Source: SHXO01 sp964523885 | GTDB taxonomy: Bacteria > Pseudomonadota > Gammaproteobacteria > Burkholderiales > SHXO01 | Length of the DNA stretch: 64,000 nt | Assembly (NCBI GenBank): GCA_964523885.1 | Contig: CAZFYX010000039.1 | Location: 248,001 to 312,000 of the forward strand | Direction: 5' to 3' | Part shown: positions 43,956-51,942 of the stretch, piece after piece | Layout of the letters: each line of letters starts with the position of its first letter | Numbering within the stretch: the stretch's first letter is position 1 | Program-made: the position numbers and the translations under genes | Notes under the pieces: generated by a model | Told to the model about the DNA's origin: nothing | Database searches by the model: none | The model's input: only the letters and a program-made list of their open reading frames with translations

Positions 43956-44195
43956 ATGAAAGAAGGCATCCACCCGGATTACAAGGAAATCAACGTCATC
44001 TGCAGCTGCGGCAACACCTTCAAGACACGCTCGGTCCTGGGCAAGGACCTGCACGTGGAAGTGTGCTCGGCCTGCCACCCGTTCTACACCGGCAAGCAGA
44101 AGATCCTCGACACCGCCGGCCGGGTCGAACGCTTCCGCCAGCGCTATGCGCGCGGTGGTGCGGCCAAGGCCGGGGGCGCCAAGCCTGCCGCCTGA
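43956..44195 (+). CDS. rpmE: 50S ribosomal protein L31
   Basis: A 79-residue zinc-binding (C+) form of L31. The four cysteines are in VICSCGNTFKTRS and VEVCSACHPFYTG. The tail (YARGGAAKAGGAKPAA) is Ala/Gly/Lys-rich. It starts at the ATG of MKEGIHPDYKEI; AGGAG and GAGG lie upstream. The zinc form is the one replaced by an RpmE2 paralogue under zinc starvation; no paralogue is in this window. A strong terminator follows. Confidence 0.97.
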   Translation: MKEGIHPDYKEINVICSCGNTFKTRSVLGKDLHVEVCSACHPFYTGKQKILDTAGRVERFRQRYARGGAAKAGGAKPAA

Positions 44196-44215
44196 GCGGT
44201 CCGCGCCGTTGACTG

Positions 44216-44246
44216 AAAAGGCAGCCTCGATGGCTGCCTTTTTCTT
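44216..44246 (+). terminator. Rho-independent terminator after rpmE
   Basis: AAAAGGCAGCC-TCGAT-GGCTGCC followed by TTTTTCTTT. It is a canonical hairpin and T-tract. Confidence 0.92.
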
Positions 44247-44363
44247 TGCTGCCCTCCCCCTCCCACCCCCGGCCGCCCCCCTCCCGGGGCGGTAAACTAG
44301 GCAAGCTCTGGTCTGCGCGGCCCGCCTGCGCACAGAACAGCCGGACCCAACCCGACCACCCCG

Positions 44364-46019
44364 ATGGCCGACGCCTCCCCGCCCACGCAACCCGGCCGCA
44401 AGGACCCGATCCTCGCGCATCCGGTCGCCTTCGTCTGCGTGGTGGCGCTGCTGTGGCTCTTCGCCGGCCTGATCGGCCACGATCCCTGGAAGCCCGAGGA
44501 AGCCCAGTACTTCGGCGTCGCCTACGAGATGTTCCAGACCGGCGACTTCGTGGTGCCCACCCTGGCGGGCGAGCCCTACGTGCGCAACCCGCCGCTCTCA
44601 CCCATCGTCGCCACGCTGGTGGCGCAGGCGCTGGTTCCCGTGCTGCCGTTCCACGACGCGGCCCGGCTGTCGAGCGGGCTGTTCATGGCGCTGACGCTGC
44701 TGCTCGCGGCGGCCACCGCCCGCGAGCTGTTCGGTGCCGGCCGAAGCTGGCTGGCGCCGCTGGCGCTGCTGGGCTCGGTCGGCGTGCTGCTCCCGGCGCA
44801 CTTCCTCGTGCCCGAGATCCCGCAGCTTGCGGGCAGCGCGCTCGCGCTGTACGGCTTCGCGCTCGGCCTGCGGCGCCCGTTGCCGGGCGGACTCGCCCTG
44901 GGCACCGGCGTTGGCATGGCGTTCCTGGCCAAGGGATTCCTCGGCCCGGCCTGCCTCGTCGCCACTGCCCTCGCGCTGCCGGTGGTCAGTGCGCACTGGC
45001 GCAGCCGGCGCTACCTCGCGGTGCTCGTCGCTGCTGTCGTCGCGGCCGTGCCGTGGCTGCTGGTCTGGCCCGCACTGCTCGGGGCGCGCGCGCCGGAGGC
45101 GCTGAACCAGTGGCTGTGGATCGACAACGTCGGGCGCCTGACGGGCGAAGATCCGCTCTGGCCGCCGGACAAGCCCGGCTTCTACCTCGCGCTGCTGCCG
45201 TGGTTCGCGTTCCCGTCGCTGCCGCTCGCGGCGTGGGCGGTGTGGGCGCAACGCCGCAAGCTGGGCGAGGCGCGGATGGTGCTGCCGCTCGTGTTCACCG
45301 CGGCATTCCTGGTCGTGCTCTCCGCCTTCGGCACGCCGCGCGACGGCTACGCCCTGCCGGTGCTGGTGCCGTTGGCAATCCTCGCCGGAGTGGGGCTGCT
45401 GCAGCTCAGCCGCAGTACCAGCCACGCGTTCTGGTGGTTCGCGATGCTGTTCCCGACCTTCATGGTACTGATGGGCTGGTTCGAGTGGTTCGCGCTCGAG
45501 ATCGGCGTGCCCGCGGCGCGCCAGCGCCACTGGCTGCGGCTGCAGCCCGGCTATCAACCGCACGTCGATCTGTTCGTGCCGGCCGCCGCGCTGCTCATCA
45601 CGGCGCTGTGGGCATGGCTGATCTGGCGCATGCGCCGCAGCCCCGAGCGCCCGCTGATGGCCTGGGGCGCCGGCGTGGCGGTGATCTGGAGCATCGCCTC
45701 GCTGATGTTCACCGATTACGTCAACGCCGAGAAGAGCTACCGCCAGGTGGTCATGGCCATGGCGCGCGAGCTGCCACCCGGCCACGACTGCATCTCCAGC
45801 TACGCCCTGGGCGACGCGCAGCGCGCGATGCTGCATTACTTCGCCGGCATCCGCACCTGGCGCGAGAGCGTGCCCGGGCGCAGCCGCGACTGCCAGATAC
45901 TGATCGTCCAGGGTGCGCGCGCCAACATGTACGTGCCCGGGCCGGAGTGGGTGCAGATCTGGGAGGGCGCGCGGGCCGGCGAGAAGCGCGAGCTGTTCCG
46001 GCTATACAAGCGCGGCTGA
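44364..46019 (+). CDS. ArnT-like glycosyltransferase (GT-C fold, family 39/83)
   Basis: A 551-residue inner-membrane protein with about 12 hydrophobic helices in the first 450 residues and a small C-terminal periplasmic domain (ELPPGHDCISSYALGDAQRAMLHYFAGIRTWRE). The first periplasmic loop HDPWKPEEAQYFGVAYEMFQTGDFVVPTLAGEPYVRNPPLS is the signature of ArnT/PMT-type enzymes, with the catalytic acidic residues and the EPYxxxPPL motif. These transfer sugars from polyprenyl phosphate to lipid A or other acceptors. No arn cluster accompanies it, so the sugar and acceptor are unknown. Confidence 0.82.
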   Translation: MADASPPTQPGRKDPILAHPVAFVCVVALLWLFAGLIGHDPWKPEEAQYFGVAYEMFQTGDFVVPTLAGEPYVRNPPLSPIVATLVAQALVPVLPFHDAARLSSGLFMALTLLLAAATARELFGAGRSWLAPLALLGSVGVLLPAHFLVPEIPQLAGSALALYGFALGLRRPLPGGLALGTGVGMAFLAKGFLGPACLVATALALPVVSAHWRSRRYLAVLVAAVVAAVPWLLVWPALLGARAPEALNQWLWIDNVGRLTGEDPLWPPDKPGFYLALLPWFAFPSLPLAAWAVWAQRRKLGEARMVLPLVFTAAFLVVLSAFGTPRDGYALPVLVPLAILAGVGLLQLSRSTSHAFWWFAMLFPTFMVLMGWFEWFALEIGVPAARQRHWLRLQPGYQPHVDLFVPAAALLITALWAWLIWRMRRSPERPLMAWGAGVAVIWSIASLMFTDYVNAEKSYRQVVMAMARELPPGHDCISSYALGDAQRAMLHYFAGIRTWRESVPGRSRDCQILIVQGARANMYVPGPEWVQIWEGARAGEKRELFRLYKRG

Positions 46020-46023
46020 GCGG

Positions 46024-47676
46024 ATGACCTACACCCTGTCCACCATGGCGCAGGCGCCGTCGTACGAGGCGCTCGCCGCCGGCTTCGCCTGGCAGGTGCC
46101 GCAGCGCTACAACATCGCCTGGGACTGCTGCGGGCGCCACGCCGTGCAGCGCGAGCGCTTCGCCCTCTACTTCGAGGACGAGGACGGCGGTCGCAGTGCC
46201 TGGTCGTTCTGGGACATCCAGGTGCAGGCGAACCGCCTGTCCAACGCGCTGGCTGCGCTCGGGGTGCGACGCGGGGACCGCGTGGCCATCCTGCTGCCCC
46301 AGCGGCCGGAGACGGCGATCAGCTACATGGCGATCTTCCAGATGGGCGCGGTCGCGGTGCCGCTGTCGCACCTGTTCGGTCCCGACGCGCTGGAATACCG
46401 CCTGCGCGACTCCGGCGCCTGCGTCGCGATCGCCGACCCGGAGACGCTTCCCCGGCTGGAACCGGTGCGCGGTCGCCTGGGCGAGCTGCGTCATGTCATC
46501 GGCGCGGCAGGGGCGCGTGGCGCCGGGGTCAGTCCCTGGGAGGGCCTGCTCGCGCGTGCCGCCTCGCGCTTCACGCCGGCCGACACGCTGGCCGACGATC
46601 CCGCGCTGATCATCTACACCAGCGGCACCACCGGCGCCCCCAAGGGCGGGCTCATCCCGCATCGTGCCCTGCTCGGGAACCTGCCGGGCTTCGCGTGCTC
46701 GCACGACTTCTTTCCGCAGGCCGGCGACATGTTCTGGTCGCCGGCGGACTGGGCCTGGACCGGCGGCCTGTTCGACGCACTCCTGCCCACCTGGCACTTC
46801 GGCATGCCCATCCTGGCCTACCGCGGCCGCTTCGATCCGGAGCGCGCGTGCCGCCTGATGCAGGACTACGGCGTGCGCAACGCGTTCATCTTCCCCACCG
46901 GGCTCAAGATGATCATGAAGGAAATCGGCAGCGTGCGCGCGCGCTTCGACCTCAACCTGCGCAGCATGATGAGCGGCGGCGAGGCGGTCGGCGACTCGGT
47001 GATGGACTGGGCCCGCGCCGAGTTGGGCGTCTCGATCAACGAGATCTTCGGCCAGACCGAGATGAACTACGTGATCGGCGGGTGCGCCGCGCTGTTCGCC
47101 CCGCGCGCCGGGTCGATGGGGCGGCCCTATCCCGGCCATCGCATCGCGCTGCTCGACGACGCCGGCCGGCAGGTGGTCGACGGCGAGATCGGCGAAGTGG
47201 CAGTATGGCGCGAGGGCGACCCGGTCGTCTTCCTCGAGTACTGGAACAACCCGGCGGCGACGCGGGCGAAGTTCACCGGCGGCTGGGGCCGGACCGGCGA
47301 CCTCGCGGTGCGCGACGCGGACGGCTTCTACTGGTACAAGGGCCGCACCGACGACGTGATCAAGAGCGCCGGCTACCGCATCGGCCCGGCCGAGATCGAG
47401 GACTGCCTGGTCAAGCATCCGGCAGTCGGCAACGCCGCGGTAGTGGGAATCCCCGACGAGGAACGCGGGTCCCGCATCAAGGCCTTCATCGTGCTGCGCC
47501 CCGGCGCTGAAGGCGGACCGGAGACCGAGCGCTCGATCCAGGCGCACGTGCGCGAGCGACTCGCCCCCTACCAGTATCCGAAGGAACTGGAGTTCGTATC
47601 GGAGCTGCCGCTGACCACGACCGGCAAGGTGCAGCGCAAGCTCTTGCGGGAGCGGCCCGCAGCCCCCAAGTCGTAG
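46024..47676 (+). CDS. Acyl-CoA synthetase, AMP-forming (AcsM/medium-chain-like)
   Basis: A 550-residue ANL-superfamily enzyme. Motif A3 is YTSGTTGAPKGGLIPH, A5 is NEIFGQTEMNYVIG, A7 to A8 covers GWGRTGDLAVRDADGFYWYKGRTDDVIKSAGYRIGPAEIE, and A10 contains the catalytic Lys in PLTTTGKVQRKLL. The early WDCCGRHA and SPADWAWTGGLFD features resemble medium-chain or propionyl/acetyl synthetases of the AcsM subgroup. It activates a short or medium acid to its CoA ester. The GT gene ends four bases upstream. A second ATG (MAQAPSYEAL, residue 8) is possible. Confidence 0.85.
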   Translation: MTYTLSTMAQAPSYEALAAGFAWQVPQRYNIAWDCCGRHAVQRERFALYFEDEDGGRSAWSFWDIQVQANRLSNALAALGVRRGDRVAILLPQRPETAISYMAIFQMGAVAVPLSHLFGPDALEYRLRDSGACVAIADPETLPRLEPVRGRLGELRHVIGAAGARGAGVSPWEGLLARAASRFTPADTLADDPALIIYTSGTTGAPKGGLIPHRALLGNLPGFACSHDFFPQAGDMFWSPADWAWTGGLFDALLPTWHFGMPILAYRGRFDPERACRLMQDYGVRNAFIFPTGLKMIMKEIGSVRARFDLNLRSMMSGGEAVGDSVMDWARAELGVSINEIFGQTEMNYVIGGCAALFAPRAGSMGRPYPGHRIALLDDAGRQVVDGEIGEVAVWREGDPVVFLEYWNNPAATRAKFTGGWGRTGDLAVRDADGFYWYKGRTDDVIKSAGYRIGPAEIEDCLVKHPAVGNAAVVGIPDEERGSRIKAFIVLRPGAEGGPETERSIQAHVRERLAPYQYPKELEFVSELPLTTTGKVQRKLLRERPAAPKS

Positions 47677-47733
47677 GCCTGCCATGGGGCAGCCGGCCCG
47701 GCCCGTGCTCCCCTGCCACCCAGGAACTGCACC

Positions 47734-48600
47734 ATGTCCGACTCGCTGCAACGCTTCATCTTCGAGGGCGCGCCGGTGCGTGGCGAGCTGGTGCACCTGG
47801 ACGCCACCTGGCGCGCGGTGCTAGAGCGCCACGACTACCCGACCGCGCTGCGTGGCGTGCTCGGCGAGCTCATGGCCGCAGCCGCGCTGCTGTCCGCGAC
47901 GCTCAAGTTCGACGGCTCGCTCATCCTGCAGGTCCAGGGCAGCGGCGCGGTCAAGCTGATCGTGGTCGAGTGCACCAGCGAGCAGACCATGCGCGCGACC
48001 GCCAAGTGGGAAGGCGAGCTGTCCGGGAGCTTCCGCGCGCTGGTGGGCGATGGCCGCTTCGTCATCACCATCGCGCCCGATGACGTGACCCAGACCTACC
48101 AGGGCATCGTCGAGCTGACCGGCGACAGCGTGGCGCAGGTGCTCGAGCACTACATGGGCACTTCCGAGCAACTCGAGACCCGCATGTGGCTCGCCTCCGA
48201 CGGCGAGCAGGCCGCCGGCATGCTGCTGCAGCGGGTGCCGGGCCCGGCCGGCGACGACGACGACGCGTGGAACCGCGCGGTCACCCTGGGCGACACCGTG
48301 CGCGGCGAGGAGCTGCTCGCGCTGCCCGGCCCCCAGGTCATCCGCCGCCTCTACCACGAGGAGGACATCCGCGTGTTCGACCCGCGCGTGGTGAGCTTCC
48401 GCTGCTCCTGCTCGCGCGAGCGCGTGGTGAACATGCTGCGCATGCTCGGCCACGGGGAGGTCAAGTCGATCATCGCCGAGCGCGGCGCGGTCGAGGTGAA
48501 CTGCGAGTTCTGCAACCGCCACTACGGCTTCGACACCGTGGACGCGGAGCAGATCTTCGCGGCGGAGCTGCAGACTCGGGCAAGCAGCACGCGGCACTAG
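47734..48600 (+). CDS. hslO: Hsp33 redox-regulated chaperone
   Basis: A 288-residue holdase chaperone that is active when oxidised. The four zinc-binding cysteines are in the C-terminal redox switch: RCSCSRERV and VNCEFCNRHYGF (CxC...CxxC). The N-terminal domain starts MSDSLQRFIFEGAPVRGELV, which is characteristic. It protects proteins during peroxide or hypochlorite plus heat stress. hslR follows after 52 bases, as in many proteobacteria. It fits with the oxidative-stress genes at 15-18 kb, though it is not adjacent. Confidence 0.96.
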   Translation: MSDSLQRFIFEGAPVRGELVHLDATWRAVLERHDYPTALRGVLGELMAAAALLSATLKFDGSLILQVQGSGAVKLIVVECTSEQTMRATAKWEGELSGSFRALVGDGRFVITIAPDDVTQTYQGIVELTGDSVAQVLEHYMGTSEQLETRMWLASDGEQAAGMLLQRVPGPAGDDDDAWNRAVTLGDTVRGEELLALPGPQVIRRLYHEEDIRVFDPRVVSFRCSCSRERVVNMLRMLGHGEVKSIIAERGAVEVNCEFCNRHYGFDTVDAEQIFAAELQTRASSTRH

Positions 48601-48652
48601 ACCCTCCGCAAGCTTCAGATCCAGACGCATGTTCAATGCGCTTTCGAATTAG

Positions 48653-49066
48653 ATGCCAGCCATGCCCACCGACGAAGCCGGCGATTCGCGCACCCGCATC
48701 GACAAGTGGCTCTGGGCCGCGCGCTTCTTCAAGACCCGCTCGCTTGCAGCGGATGCGGTCGAGAGCGGCAAGGTGCTGCTCAACGGCGCGCGGGTGAAGC
48801 CGGCCAGGGCGCTCAAGGTCGGCGACGAGCTGTTCGTGCGCACCCCGGGGTTCGAGTACACGCTGCACGTGGCGGAGCTGTCGGACAAGCGCGGCTCGGC
48901 CCCCATCGCGGCACGGCTCTACGCGGAGACCGACGAGAGCAGGCGCAAGCGCGAGGCCCTGCGCGAGAACCCGGCGGCGCGCGATCCGGGGGCGACGATC
49001 CGCGGCCGTCCCACCAAGCGCGACCGCCGCCGGCTGCACAAGCTGCGCGGCGACGACTCCGGATGA
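48653..49066 (+). CDS. hslR: Hsp15, ribosome-associated S4-domain heat shock protein
   Basis: A 137-residue RNA-binding protein with an N-terminal S4 domain: RIDKWLWAARFFKTRSLAADAVESGKVLLNGARVKPARALKVGD. The basic C-terminus (GRPTKRDRRRLHKLRGDDSG) is typical of Hsp15, which rescues 50S subunits carrying stalled peptidyl-tRNA. Position after hslO supports the call. The ATG at 48653 and one three codons in are both possible. Confidence 0.92.
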   Translation: MPAMPTDEAGDSRTRIDKWLWAARFFKTRSLAADAVESGKVLLNGARVKPARALKVGDELFVRTPGFEYTLHVAELSDKRGSAPIAARLYAETDESRRKREALRENPAARDPGATIRGRPTKRDRRRLHKLRGDDSG

Positions 49067-49087
49067 TGCGGCGCACAAGGCGGGGTA

Positions 49088-49093
49088 TATAAT
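49088..49093 (+). promoter_or_regulatory. Candidate -10 element for the thiolase gene
   Basis: TATAAT lies in GGGGTATATAATGGCC, 52 bases before the thiolase ATG. No -35 of note is seen at 17 bases. CGGAGGAG precedes the ATG. Confidence 0.45.
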
Positions 49094-49144
49094 GGCCGAT
49101 CCGGTGCGCGCTGCGCCGGGACCCGGCAGACCACGGAGGAGCAC

Positions 49145-50332
49145 ATGGACGGCGGACGTGAGGTAGTGGTGGTGAGCGGTGTGCGCACCGCGATCGGCGA
49201 CTTTGGCGGCGGCCTGAAGGACTTCGCACCGACCGACCTGGCCGCGCGCGTGGTGCGGGAAGCGGTGAGCCGCGCGAAGGTCGCACCCGAGGACGTGGGC
49301 CACGTGGTGTTCGGCAACGTGATCCACACCGAACCCAAGGACATGTACCTGTCGCGCGTGGCAATGATCAACGGCGGGCTGGCCAAGGAGACCCCGGCGA
49401 TGACGCTGAACCGCCTGTGCGGCAGCGGGCTGCAGGCGATCGTCTCGGCCTCCCAGGTGATCATGCTCGGCGATGCCGATGTCACGCTGGCCGGCGGCGC
49501 CGAATCGATGAGCCGTGGCGGCTACCTGGTGCAGAGCGCACGCTTCGGCGCACGCATGGGAGATGCGCAGATGACCGACATGATGGTCGGCGCCCTCACC
49601 GACCCCTTCGACGTGCAGCACATGGGCATCACCGCCGAAGCCGTCGCGGCGAAGTGGGGCATCTCGCGCGGCATGCAGGACGAGCTCGCGGTGGAGAGCA
49701 ACCGCCGCGCGATCAACGCGATCGAGAAGGGCTACTTCAAGGACCAGATCCTGCCGATCGAGATCAAGACCAGGAAGGGCACCGTCGTCGTCGATCGGGA
49801 CGAGCATCCGCGCGCGGACGCGTCGGTGGAGAGCCTGGCGAAGCTGCGCGCGGTGTTCCAGAAGGACGGCACCGTCACGGCCGGCAACGCGTCCAGCATC
49901 AACGACGGCGCAGCCGCAGTCGTGCTCGCCGAGCGCCGGGTCGCGGAGAAGAAGGGCCTCAAGCCACTCGCTCGCCTGGTCGCGTATGGCCACGCAGGCG
50001 TGGACCCGAAGATCATGGGCATCGGCCCGGTGCCCGCGGTGAAGAACGCGATGGCGCGAGCCGGACTGCGCGTGGGCGACATGGACGTCATCGAGTCGAA
50101 CGAGGCGTTCGCAGCGCAGGCCTGCGCAGTGGCGAAGGACCTCGAGTTCGACATGAAGAAGGTCAACCCCAACGGCGGCGCGATTGCGCTGGGCCATCCG
50201 ATCGGGGCCACCGGGTGCATCCTGACGATCAAGGCGATCGCCGAGTTGCACCGCACCGGCGGCCGCTACGGCCTGGTCACGATGTGCATCGGCGGCGGCC
50301 AAGGCATCGCAGCAATCTTCGAGCGAATTTAA
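49145..50332 (+). CDS. bktB: Beta-ketothiolase (BktB-like acetyl-CoA acyltransferase)
   Basis: A 395-residue thiolase. The nucleophilic Cys is in NRLCGSGLQAIVSA, the second active-site block is NEAFAAQACAVAK, GHPIGATGC holds the catalytic His, and the final Cys is in VTMCIGGGQGIAAIFE. The N-terminus (REVVVVSGVRTAIGDFGG) and the phrases DVGHVVFGNVI and AYGHAGVDPK match Cupriavidus BktB closely from memory. It condenses acetyl-CoA with acetyl- or propionyl-CoA for polyhydroxyalkanoate synthesis, or runs the reverse in beta-oxidation. The phasin gene downstream supports a PHA role. GAGGAG lies upstream and a double hairpin terminator follows. Confidence 0.92.
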   Translation: MDGGREVVVVSGVRTAIGDFGGGLKDFAPTDLAARVVREAVSRAKVAPEDVGHVVFGNVIHTEPKDMYLSRVAMINGGLAKETPAMTLNRLCGSGLQAIVSASQVIMLGDADVTLAGGAESMSRGGYLVQSARFGARMGDAQMTDMMVGALTDPFDVQHMGITAEAVAAKWGISRGMQDELAVESNRRAINAIEKGYFKDQILPIEIKTRKGTVVVDRDEHPRADASVESLAKLRAVFQKDGTVTAGNASSINDGAAAVVLAERRVAEKKGLKPLARLVAYGHAGVDPKIMGIGPVPAVKNAMARAGLRVGDMDVIESNEAFAAQACAVAKDLEFDMKKVNPNGGAIALGHPIGATGCILTIKAIAELHRTGGRYGLVTMCIGGGQGIAAIFERI

Positions 50333-50341
50333 CCTCTTGCA

Positions 50342-50405
50342 GTGCCCCGCGGGGCACTCGCACACGGGGCGGGCACGGGTTCATCCCGTATCCGCCCCGT
50401 TTTCT
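50342..50405 (+). terminator. Double hairpin terminator after the thiolase gene
   Basis: A perfect palindrome GTGCCCCGCGGGGCAC (50342-50357) is followed by a longer stem ACGGGGCGG/CCGCCCCGT (50364-50372 with 50392-50400, with inner ACGGG/CCCGT) and then TTTTC. Confidence 0.85.
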
Positions 50406-50498
50406 TTCCTACACATCAGTTATTTAATCCATCCAGTGAGATAGCACGGCCCTACGCCCATAATTGGGGCAGCGCCCTACCGCAGTGCAAGAAAGATC

Positions 50499-50526
50499 TT
50501 GACAAGAACGCCGCAGGCGCTACAAT
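50499..50526 (+). promoter_or_regulatory. Sigma-70 promoter of the phasin gene
   Basis: A perfect TTGACA (50499-50504), 16-base spacer, then TACAAT (50521-50526). It is the best promoter match in the window and fits an abundant granule protein. The leader to the ATG is about 70 bases. Confidence 0.8.
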
Positions 50527-50603
50527 TCGGTGCGCTTTTGCAGCGCAACAAATTCGGTTCCCACCGTCACATGACAGATCCATCCAGCCGGGGAGATTCG
50601 CAG

Positions 50604-51146
50604 ATGATCGCCGTACCGGAAGATTTCACCACGTACCAGAAGTCCGCCATCGACACTTTCGTCAAGTTCGCCGATGCGTGGTCCAACGCCGCCGAGCAGC
50701 TCTTCGACCTGAACGTGAAGAGTGCCAAGGCCGGCAGCCAGGAAGCCCTGAAGCAGGCTCGCGCCCTCGCGACCGCCAAGGACGTGCAGGAATTCGTCTC
50801 GCTCCAGACCGCCTTCGCCCAAGCCAATGCCGAGAAGACCACCGGCTTCGCGCGCGCGCTCTACACCTGGGGCACCGAAGCCCAGGGCGAGATCTCCAAG
50901 CTGATCGACAGCCAGATCGGTGAAGTCAATCGGACCTTCGCGTCCGCGCTGGACAAGGCCTCCAAGGCCGCTCCGAGCGGCTCCGAGTTCGCCTTCGCTG
51001 CGGTCAAGCAGGCAGTCAGCGCCGCCAACCAGGCCTACGACGCGATCAGCAAGGCGGGCAAGCAAGTGGCCGAGATGACCGAGAGCACGGTCGCCGCGAC
51101 CGCCAACGCGGTGGCGCCCGTCATCGCGAAGAAGAAGGCCGCCTGA
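50604..51146 (+). CDS. Phasin (PHA granule-associated protein)
   Basis: A 180-residue phasin of the PhaP/TIGR01841 type: almost entirely amphipathic helix, Ala-rich, few Gly/Pro, with the family-like stretch VKFADAWSNAAEQLFDLNVKSAKAGSQEALKQARALATAKDVQEFVSLQ. It coats polyhydroxyalkanoate granules. The ATG at 50604 is chosen because GGGGAG lies nine bases upstream; an earlier in-frame ATG at 50571 lacks this. It has its own strong promoter and terminator, and sits after the thiolase gene. Confidence 0.92.
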   Translation: MIAVPEDFTTYQKSAIDTFVKFADAWSNAAEQLFDLNVKSAKAGSQEALKQARALATAKDVQEFVSLQTAFAQANAEKTTGFARALYTWGTEAQGEISKLIDSQIGEVNRTFASALDKASKAAPSGSEFAFAAVKQAVSAANQAYDAISKAGKQVAEMTESTVAATANAVAPVIAKKKAA

Positions 51147-51176
51147 GCGCACAGCCGCTTCGGCAAGCCGAAATGC

Positions 51177-51204
51177 AAAAGCCCCCGCTGGTCGGGGGCT
51201 TTTT
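51177..51204 (+). terminator. Rho-independent terminator after the phasin gene
   Basis: AAAAGCCCCCG-CTGGT-CGGGGGC followed by TTTTT. The A-run on the left could let it work for the opposite strand too. Confidence 0.92.
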
Positions 51205-51236
51205 GCTTTGGTGGAAACGAAAGAGCAGCGGCCGAA

Positions 51237-51323
51237 GTGAAAAGGTGAAGAGGTGAACAGGAGAAGGCGGCTGGCGACCCACGGTCGCCTCCCGTTCACC
51301 TTTTCACCTCTTCACCTCGTCAC
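51237..51323. repeat. Intergenic hairpin repeat, family A copy 2
   Basis: The left arm (51237-51258) begins GTGAAAAGGTGAAGAGGTGA, and the right arm (51294-51323) contains CACCTTTTCACCTCTTCACC. The right arm includes the TGA stop of orn. It shares TCGCCTCCCGTTCACCTT with copy 1. It lies between the phasin terminator and orn. Confidence 0.8.
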
Positions 51324-51865
51324 AGCTTCAGGAAGTGCTCGCGGTAGTGGCGCAGCTCGTCGATCGACTCGTAGATGTCGGCAAGCGCCTCGTGCCGGCC
51401 CTGCTTGGTCAGTCCGGCCAGCACGTCGGGCTTCCAGCGCCGCGCGAGCTCCTTGAGGGTGCTCACGTCGAGGTTGCGGTAGTGGAAGTGCGCCTCCAGG
51501 CGCGGCATGTAGCGCGCCAGGAAGCGGCGGTCCTGGCAGATCGAGTTGCCGCACATGGGCGAGGCCGAGGCCGGCACGTGGCGTTCGAGGAAGGTCACCA
51601 TTTCCTGCTCCACTTCGGCTTCACCGAGAGTGGAAACCCGGACGCGCTCGGTGAGGCCGGTGCGGGCGTGTGTCGACTTGTTCCACGAATCCATGCCGTC
51701 GAGCACCGCGTCGCTCTGGTGCACCGCGCGCACCGGGCTCTCGGCCACGACCTCCAGCTGCTGGGTGGTCACCACCATGGCCACTTCGAGGATACGGTCG
51801 CTGTCGGGCTTGAGCCCGCTCATCTCGAGGTCGATCCAGATCAGGTGGGTGCTGTCCTGTGCCAT
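51320..51865 (-). CDS. orn: Oligoribonuclease
   Basis: A 181-residue DEDDh 3'-5' exonuclease that degrades two- to five-nucleotide RNAs, including pGpG from c-di-GMP breakdown. The motifs are IWIDLEMSGLKPDSDRILEVA (ExoI, Asp-x-Glu), GNSICQDRRFLARYMP (ExoII, Asp) and the His/Asp of GRHEALADIYESIDELRHYR (ExoIII). Length and ends are standard. It diverges from the M48 protease gene. Its stop codon lies in hairpin repeat A2. Orn is relevant to the c-di-GMP-controlled gene 2.5 kb away only in a general sense. Confidence 0.96.
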   Translation of the reverse strand: MAQDSTHLIWIDLEMSGLKPDSDRILEVAMVVTTQQLEVVAESPVRAVHQSDAVLDGMDSWNKSTHARTGLTERVRVSTLGEAEVEQEMVTFLERHVPASASPMCGNSICQDRRFLARYMPRLEAHFHYRNLDVSTLKELARRWKPDVLAGLTKQGRHEALADIYESIDELRHYREHFLKL

Positions 51866-51942
51866 AATTTTCCAGGGAATTCCGAACGACCCATTCTGTC
51901 ATATCGGCATTGCCGATGGCACCTGTAGCGAGCGCATCCACC